Source of the DNA: Henckelia pumila
Lineage: Eukaryota; Streptophyta; Magnoliopsida; Lamiales; Gesneriaceae
NCBI RefSeq assembly: GCF_033568475.1
Contig: NC_133120.1
Span: 98,603,180-98,667,179 of the forward strand
Length of the DNA: 64,000 bases
Reading direction: 5' to 3'
Part shown: in pieces, positions 57,378 to 64,000 of the stretch
How the letters are laid out: the number at the start of each line of letters is the position of its first letter
Position numbering within the stretch: position 1 is the stretch's first letter
Translations under genes and position numbers: made by a program
Notes under the pieces: generated by a model
Databases searched by the model: none
What the model saw: the letters and a program-made list of their open reading frames with translations, nothing else
Told to the model about the DNA's origin: nothing

Positions 57378-60300
57378 TTCCCACCACCTTAAAAGGATTT
57401 CGTCCTCGAAATCTAGAGTAAACCCCGGGAACATAGTATAAACCATTCGTCCAATTCATTAATAGTTCCGGTTCAAAACATTGGGTTGAATAACCTTCGA
57501 CAACCCAAATCCTTGCTAAAATTGTGTCACACTACTGACTACCGTCAGTTATCCATCGTTAACCGCAATGACACGGCACATTCGGTCCAAATTACCCATT
57601 GAATCAGTCACACTGCCTACAGATCTTAGCGATGACACTCATGCTAAGATTGTAACTAGTTATCAGATATCTCTGGACACGCATGAAATCTATCGCTGCC
57701 CATTGAGAAAACAAGATACAACTCATTGTATCTCACTAGTGTAACGATAACATCGCATCCCTTGACATTATCGCAAAGCTCTAAACAAATCGATCTAGAT
57801 TCGAATCTCGGTCAAATCCTAGATATCCCTTTTTCAAGAACTCGTGTGGGTTAATTTTTATCACGAAGGATAAAATGTATCTTCCAAAACAGTACCTTAT
57901 GCGAATAGAAATGGCAACTATCGGCCATCAGCTCGCAGAGCAATCGCACCACTGCACACGACTCTAACCATCTGAAACCCTCAGACTGATTGCAATAAAC
58001 CTTGATCCGAATCTCGCTATCGTAGATGGTATCTAATTTATCATCTTAGTCATCCTATCCTGGATAACCACCAAATCCTGACAATTCCTGGCGTCATAGT
58101 ACGTTTTCAGAACTTACTTTTCCCAATGAATGTTTCCCAAAGAGTACCAACTAAGTAAACAGATGACAAAATCTCTGCTTATTAACCCCAATTGCTACAA
58201 AATCCTTGTACACAATTTCTTGTTTTAATGCACCCTGCGAGGTCGTCGCCTCGAAATTCACTATCATCCTGCTGAAACTCCCAGATGGACCAATCCCATC
58301 CTCAGCAGTAGTCTATATCAGATGCTTACTTCTATCTCGGAACTAGAGATAGTATCGACGAAAATGATTCCGGTTAATCCTGTTCCAGATAACCAAATCC
58401 TTGGCTCCCTAGTGGGGATAACCAAACGGATTCAACTAGATCCCGCACAAAATCTATCAATACTAGCGGCAATCCCGCTATCTCAACCTCTCAATGACAC
58501 AGCATATCAGAACGCACTGGGATATCAGTGACAACAACCCTGCCAGACTCAGAAAAACAAGTCTCAGCTGCTGTCTCATCCCATGAAACGACTAATGCTA
58601 ACTTTCTAATGCTCATTGAAATCCATAAGCACTTGTCGAATCGCCTCTCAAGAACAACTCTTGAGACATATATTGGAAGCACCCCAAGCAAAACACTCTG
58701 ACCAACAGTCCCCAAAATTTGTCCACTGACAATCCTGGGACAATCACTGAATCCTATTTCCTCAAACTGGATCAATAATTGCTAACACCAAGCAATGCTC
58801 AGATCAAAATCTGTCACTGGTAGCCAAAGCAACGTTACCAACAACTACGATCACAAGAGCCAACTAATGACCACTTTCGTGATCCGCAGAATCCAAAAGT
58901 CTCAATTCCCGCATTCCTGGAGATTCCTAGCGACTAAAGAATTTCCTAAATGCACTTGAATCGTTATATCAAAGCATACCATACTTAAAGTACCATTCCC
59001 AGTACTTCTTGATTCACTATATCCCATCTGTACCGATTGGAATAATCTGATCAATCAAATCGATATACTGTAGCTCTCGCCATGCCTGACGATATCAACC
59101 CTAATCAGACAATCACTGATCAATGAAACTCTCATGGCTCGATCAATATCGATGATCTCACTGCCACACGTCTGCATATCCCAAATACTTGGAATCAAAA
59201 GAATCACAGCTAATTCAATCACTCATCTTTGACAGAGTCAGACAACAGTTACAAGTAGTCACTAGTGCTAAACCTGCACCAGTTTAGACATACTATCACT
59301 GTCTATCTTCATCCAAGATGATCATAAGGACTTGTTCAACCCAAGCCGCAATACAAGTCCGAAATATTTCAACTATCGTTGAACATGCTCCTGATAACTA
59401 TATCTCTTGCTAAGACTGCAACAAATCGAGGCTGAGGTTACTTGCCGCGGTGTCCCACCTAAAATCACCACCAAGTGTGCACTGGCATAAATCACGCTAT
59501 CCTCACGTCTCAAATAGTCATGTACAATCCTTAGCATCAGATATAATCTATCACTGAAGGAAACCATCAATGCTGAAAACTACTCATCCCCGAGTCAAAT
59601 GTTTCAGGAATTTCACAAACCCATCTCCTGGATAGCCCCTATCACAAGAGTATCCAAACCCCGACTAGATCCACTAGTCTAGCAGTATCCAATAGACTAA
59701 AACTATCTGCTTAGAGTATGCACTCGTCAAGGAAAATCCCTCCAAGACTGGTCCTTATGACAAAACTGCAAACCAATATCTCTGACGATAGTCAGACGAT
59801 ATCTAAACCGCCGATACCTAACCTAGGCATCCAATCCAATGTCATACCCCATCGTGACTGTTACCAAAACTCTAGACTAAGTAGCCTTTCCACCGCCAAA
59901 TCCTGAAGCACGAAGGCTTCCAGGCATTCTCCGAAGTACGAAAGACTCCCAGAGTAACACTGGCATAGGGTCGCGCTCCATCATGTCTAGTCATGGTCAT
60001 AGTCCACAACTCTCGGCATGTACTAAACGGGTTCCTGATGAAATCTCATCATCACGAATTCCCAACCTATGAAGGTCAATCAGGCTACTGTTCTATGGAA
60101 ACAACCTAGAACGAAACTCAAAATTCCAAACAAGATCAATATTTCCATGCCCCCAGATGAATTACCTCAACAATGGCACTAACCCTAGTCAAACGACTAA
60201 TTAGGTCAGCCCTAGGAAGACACCTAGACTAACCCCATGTCAATTCGTTACCGCTGGCTTACCCAAAATCCATGAGTTAACATAGTTGATCACCAATCAA

Positions 60301-61295
60301 CTAATTCCAAGCCAAACTTAGTAAAATTACTTGTAATCAAACACGAATCTTTGAATAAGTAAAACATGTATCATTACTTCAAGTTATGTACAATTTCCTT
60401 TATTACAATCCCATGTAATACATACAGTATTCAAAATACAACAAAATGTACATCCAATAACTTGAACTGATACAACCAAATTCTGATGATTCATTACAAC
60501 TGAAATACTGTTTACAACTACAACAATACAGTATTTAAAATCATCGAATCCTGTCTTCGTCCCTTGAGCATGAAGCTTCCCATCGACACACGCATCGATA
60601 CAAGCATACTCCCGTCCAAGTCTCTCTACATGTCCTCCCGCGAAGAACTCCGGAGAAATGGCACGTGATAGCTAACCAGCTATGCTCTGCGTCAGTGCAT
60701 GTCGGTCTACTTCTTTTGCTCGCGATCTACCATCAGCGTTCTTCTTGTATCCAAATCATGCTTTTGAACATGAAGTTTCCCATATGCCTACCAAAAGCAT
60801 CGATACAAGCATACCGGTAAAACCATGTTCTACACGAGTTTACAGACGCTAGAAACCTGTCATGATTTAGGCACTCGAAGCATTCCCTGGTAAAGGTCTA
60901 TCTGGCAATCTCTCCAACTATGAGTGGAGAATCTCTTCGGACTGAAACCACATGGATTACTAAACACCATTCGTTCCAAAAAGCCCTAGAGGTATCTGAC
61001 GCGATATACTCGATCTTCTCTTCCAATCTTCCCTGGTTGGAATCCATATATTCTTCGATCAGCATTCCAATGCATCGAATGATGAACTGTCCACAGCAGT
61101 CAGTCTATCTATCGATATGCTACTACTGGTGTTCTCATCACTGCTGCATTCCTTATAGTAAAGAATTATGTCGCAAACCTCGGCAATGAAGAACCAAATC
61201 TTCTTTCGCTAGGCCTCAATCAATCCTACAAGGATAATCAAGAAGTCTTATTATCAATTTCCTAAGTCCCTTGCATGCAGCTCTGATACCATAAA
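57378..61295 (-). other. Decayed interior of the inserted LTR element
   Basis: No ORF above about 95 codons and none recognisable. A word of about 45 bp (AGCTTCCCATCG... with GCATCGATACAAGCATAC) occurs twice, at about 60570-60610 and 60765-60820. Weak pol-like relics are noted in the element entry. ORFs at 58491-58775, 59373-59570, 59718-59906 and 60920-61189 are not believed as genes. Confidence 0.5.
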
Positions 61296-62238
61296 TATAG
61301 CGACCCACCCTGGATCCACTACCTAATCAGAGTTAAGAGCATAATTAAGCATGCATTAAATAAAATCGCTGCGGAAGACTTAAATACAAGCAGACCGGCA
61401 GAATACAACCGGCTAACAAACTCGATTTATACAACCCAATCGAATTTCTTAGATAAAAACCTACTGCTAAATACTGTTGTCTTCAAGGTCGCTGGCTCCT
61501 CCAGGCTCCTGATGCTCAATCCTGCACCTACACCTGCCCCGTCGAAATAGGGTATCCAGATACACAGAAAATACTGGACGTGAGCTCTAAGCTCAATACA
61601 AAAGCACGGATAAACATACAAATATGATGCATGCAAATGACCGGGTATCCATATCTGGGATAACTGTATACGAACTGCTTAGACTGGCGCCTGGGATATA
61701 AGCTCGTCACATCGGGGTAGCTAACCACTGTGTGCGACCACTCATTCCCGAATCATAGACGCGGACCACGAAGTCCTTCAGGTATCAGTACCTAAGGGTA
61801 CTCGATATCAAACGTCCTAACAAGGCTGAGCAACCCTAACTGGCTCATCTCAAAAGATATACAGATGTACAGACACAAGATGATATGCACATGCCGCATA
61901 ACAATAATAACATGCAAACACATAAATGCAATATATAAGCATGCATATCCGCTGGCAATCTCAGTCAGTACTTACGTACCTTTCTAAGGCAGTCCTAGTA
62001 GTCCCACTGATGGCGACTATCCTGCAACTAGGGGCACACCCCTGCTGCAGCTCCACAGCCTCGAGCACTGCTCCGCTATACGAGTACTGCTCAGCTACTA
62101 TGTCAAACACTATCTGACTATACTAAAAATATGTTCCCTACTCCAACTCTAAATAAGAGTACCCAAAGCACTAAAATAGAGCCACGTGGGCAAAGAAGAG
62201 GAACTCGGAATTCGCACCAAATGAGGAGCTCGGACCTT

Positions 62239-62248
62239 ATATTTATAG
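62239..62248 (-). promoter_or_regulatory. TATA box in the LTR of the inserted element, copy 2
   Basis: CTATAAATAT on the minus strand in the 5' LTR; this copy would drive the element. Confidence 0.55.
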
Positions 62249-62253
62249 AGCAC

Positions 62254-62586
62254 GTTTGGATCGTCCGATCCTGACTTCGGATCGTCCGAACTGCTTCGGG
62301 CCGTCCAATCGTCTCATCGGATCATACTATCTCTGCCACGCGTCCAACCAATCGCATGCAACCATACACCTGTCCAATACACTGTTCGGGTCATTCTAAC
62401 TGGCTCTTCGGATCATCCGAACATCTCCCGGATGACATCACCAATGACGTATTATTTTGGGACAGCTGGCCGCATGAGTTCGGATCGTTCGAACCCACTT
62501 CGGACCGTCCGAAGTCTTCAGAGCCTCCGAAGCCTGGCTCCGTCCATGTTCGGATCGTCCAAACTCATGTTCGGAGCGTCCGAACC
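62254..62586 (-). repeat. Array of TTCGGATCGTCCGAA-type palindromes, LTR copy 2
   Basis: Same array as at 56891-57225, at the same place relative to the TATA box. Several words have lost symmetry by single changes (for example GTCATTCTAAC for GTCGTCCGAAC). Confidence 0.88.
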
Positions 62587-62740
62587 TGCCGAACCATATC
62601 CATCATTTTTTAGTGTCCTGGATCCATTTCTAGACTCCGTTAATGCATTTGGAATTTCCTTAATCATGTTTTACTTAATCTCAACATGAATATACGATTA
62701 ATTACTCATTAATTGTTAGTTTTGGATACGGGCTACTACA

Positions 62741-64000
62741 GGAGGCCAGGGGGGAAGAGAAGTCTGTTCTGTGGAGGAGTCTAAAGGCGAATATGAAGAG
62801 GTGGAGCTGGTACTCGGGCAGTCTGGGAAGTTTGCTAGGATTGCCCGGAACATGGAAACAAATTTGGCCGAGTCACTGAAAAGCTGTCTCATCCGGAACA
62901 AGGACATATTCTCATGGGTTCAGGGCGATTTGATAGGAGTTTCATCTCATGTTGCGGAGCATAAACTTAATATCACCCCTGGATCCCGGCTTGTGATACA
63001 AAAGAAAAGACATTTCGGAGCCGAGAAGGATAAAGTGATCGCGGAGCAGGTTCAAGAGCTACTATGGGCCGGGCACATCAAGGAGGTACAATTTCCTACT
63101 TGGTTGTCCAATGTAGTACTAGTACCAAAGGCCACAGGGAAGTGGCGAATGTGTGTGGATTTCTGGGACTTAAATAAAGCCTATTCCAAGGATTGTTATC
63201 CTTTACCCCGGATTGACCAATTGGTAGACTTCACATCCGGTTGTGAATTGTTGTGCTTTATGGATGCATATCAGGGCTATCATCAAATTCCTTTAGCCCG
63301 GAAAGATCAATACAAAGTTAGCTTCATCACATCGGAAGGTACTTTTTGTTACGTGGTTATGCCATTTGGTCTAAAAAATGCAGGGGCTACGTATCAGAGG
63401 ATGATGGACAAAGTGTTCCGGGAGCAGGTGGGTCGGAACGTGGAGGTATATGTGGATGATATATTGGTGAAATCTAAGACCCGAGATTGCTTTATACCCG
63501 ACCTGGAAGAAACTTTTGCCACCGTTCGGCGGTACGGGATTAAGTTGAATCCAGTCAAGTGTATGTTCAGGGTGAAAAGTGGCAAATTTCTGGGGTTCAT
63601 GGTGACTGAACGAGGGATAGAAGTCAACCCGGAGAAGGTAAAGCTGTTGCAGGAAATTCCTTCACCCACATCAATCAAGGAGGTACATCGGCTGACTGGG
63701 CGAATCACAGCCCTGGCCCGATTTATCGCTCAGTCAGCTCATCGTAGTTATCCCTTTTTCCAAGTGTTGCGCACAGCCCAGAGGTTTGGCTGGACTGAGC
63801 AGTGCGAGCAATCCTTTCAGGAATTGAAGGAGCATCTAGCTAGCTTGCCTATCCTGGTTAAGCTAGAGCCAGGAGAAAAATTGTGGGTATATCTATCTAC
63901 TACTGAGAGGGCGGTCAGCACCGTTTTGATAAAGGAGGAAAGAGGATATCAGAGGCCCGTATACTATGTCAGTCATGCTTTGAAGGGGGCAGAGGTCAGA
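62741..64000 (+). pseudogene. pol: gypsy reverse transcriptase and start of RNase H, open to the window edge
   Basis: Open without a stop for all 420 codons from 62741 to the window end. A linker (EESKGEYEEVELVLG) leads into the RT domain: VLVPKATGKWRMCVDF, LNKAYSKDCYPLPRID, FMDAYQGYHQIPLARKDQ, VVMPFGLKNAGATYQRMMD, catalytic YVDD at 63449-63460 (in EVYVDDILVKSKTRD), and KFLGFMVTERGIEVNPEKV. A connection and RNase H part follow (FQELKEHLASLPIL, LWVYLSTTERAVSTVLIKEE, PVYYVSHAL). RT and RNase H copy element RNA into DNA. In the usual VDFRDLNKA motif the Arg is Trp here (FWDLNKA), a CGG-to-TGG type change. The gene is cut off from its protease by the insertion, hence pseudogene. Confidence 0.9.

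Larger units (their letters stand above)
55789..62740 (-). mobile_element. Minus-strand LTR retrotransposon with decayed interior, inserted in the gypsy pol
   Basis: LTRs at 55789-57377 (3' LTR) and 61296-62740 (5' LTR), flanked by GGAGG (55784-55788, 62741-62745). Orientation is fixed by a primer-binding site of the initiator Met type (TGGTATCAGAGC, minus strand, about 61280-61291) and a purine-rich tract on the minus strand next to the 3' LTR (AAGGTGGTGGGAA, about 57378-57390). The 3.9-kb interior has no long ORF. Short relics can be guessed on the minus strand (a protease-like LDA.VRYR stretch near 59820-59850, an RNase H-like SVIYAS near 59480), suggesting a decayed Ty3/gypsy chromovirus or a non-autonomous derivative of one. 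Confidence 0.88.
61296..62740 (-). repeat. 5' LTR of the inserted minus-strand element
   Basis: 1445 bp. The first base pair is TA rather than TG on plus, a G-to-A change at the terminus. Sequence otherwise matches the partner with scattered, mostly transition-type differences. Holds the palindrome array at 62254-62586. Confidence 0.92.
52752..64000 (+). mobile_element. Ty3/gypsy LTR retrotransposon, Tat type, interrupted and running off the window
   Basis: Order: LTR with tandem repeats, primer-binding site (53819), gag (53859-54866), zinc-knuckle remnant, protease (55166-55788), then a 6.95-kb foreign LTR element (55789-62740), then RT and RNase H (62741-64000 and beyond). RT before any integrase and the sequence style (DAYQGYHQIP, YVDDILVKS) fit the Tat/Athila branch of Ty3/gypsy. 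The antisense ORF left of the LTR suggests that the 3' end of another copy, or a tandem copy sharing this LTR, lies there. Gag is broken; protease and RT are open. Right end and 3' LTR are not in the window. Confidence 0.88.

Noticed and set aside
58491..58775. 94-codon minus-strand ORF in the decayed LTR-element interior
   Set aside because: No recognisable domain; too degenerate to call a gene.

Overview
The window reads as nuclear DNA of a flowering plant, probably a eudicot. It has AT-rich intergenic DNA, genes with many short introns, a plant-type tRNA-Trp, and plant transposon lineages (Mutator-like, hAT and Harbinger MITEs, Helitron, Ty1/copia of Sirevirus type, Ty3/gypsy of Tat type). 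Species cannot be told from the sequence; an asterid is only a guess.

Host genes are few. At the left edge is the 3' half of an HD-ZIP IV epidermal homeodomain gene of the PDF2/ATML1 type (39-1885, +, six exons visible). VPS28, an ESCRT-I subunit, lies at 21628-22257 (-) with a long transposon-bearing region upstream that probably holds a leader intron. The large plant patatin/leucine-rich-repeat phospholipase (PLA I type) spans 26765-34168 (+) in 18 exons, one intron of which uses a GC donor. A small conserved-looking ORF (37174-37518, +) and a tRNA-Trp(CCA) gene (39005-39076, -) complete the set. These genes show no sign of acting together.

The rest is largely mobile DNA. Region 3332-8137 is a complete but mutated Mutator-like element (MULE) with 114-bp terminal inverted repeats (TIRs), a 10-bp target duplication, and a second antisense ORF encoding a GRF-like zinc finger plus a C-terminal membrane segment. 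Region 8148-21500 is gene-poor, with nested non-autonomous elements: a three-level nest at 14087-16863 and two neighbouring Harbinger-like elements at 17524-20674, each carrying a hAT element. Region 39254-49289 is a full Sirevirus-like copia element whose gag-pol is full of stops while the extra envelope-position ORF is open; a short palindromic motif is scattered through the whole element. From about 50519 to the window end there is a Tat-type gypsy element or pair of elements: a spliced antisense ORF, a 111-bp tandem repeat at the LTR border, then gag, protease and RT/RNase H running off the right edge. It is split by a second, minus-strand LTR element (55789-62740) whose LTRs carry an array of GGATCGTCC-type palindromes just upstream of a TATA box.

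I found no CRISPR array and no bacterial-type operon. The most unusual signals are the palindrome set of the copia element, the palindrome array in the LTRs of the inserted element, and the antisense accessory ORFs of the MULE and the gypsy element.
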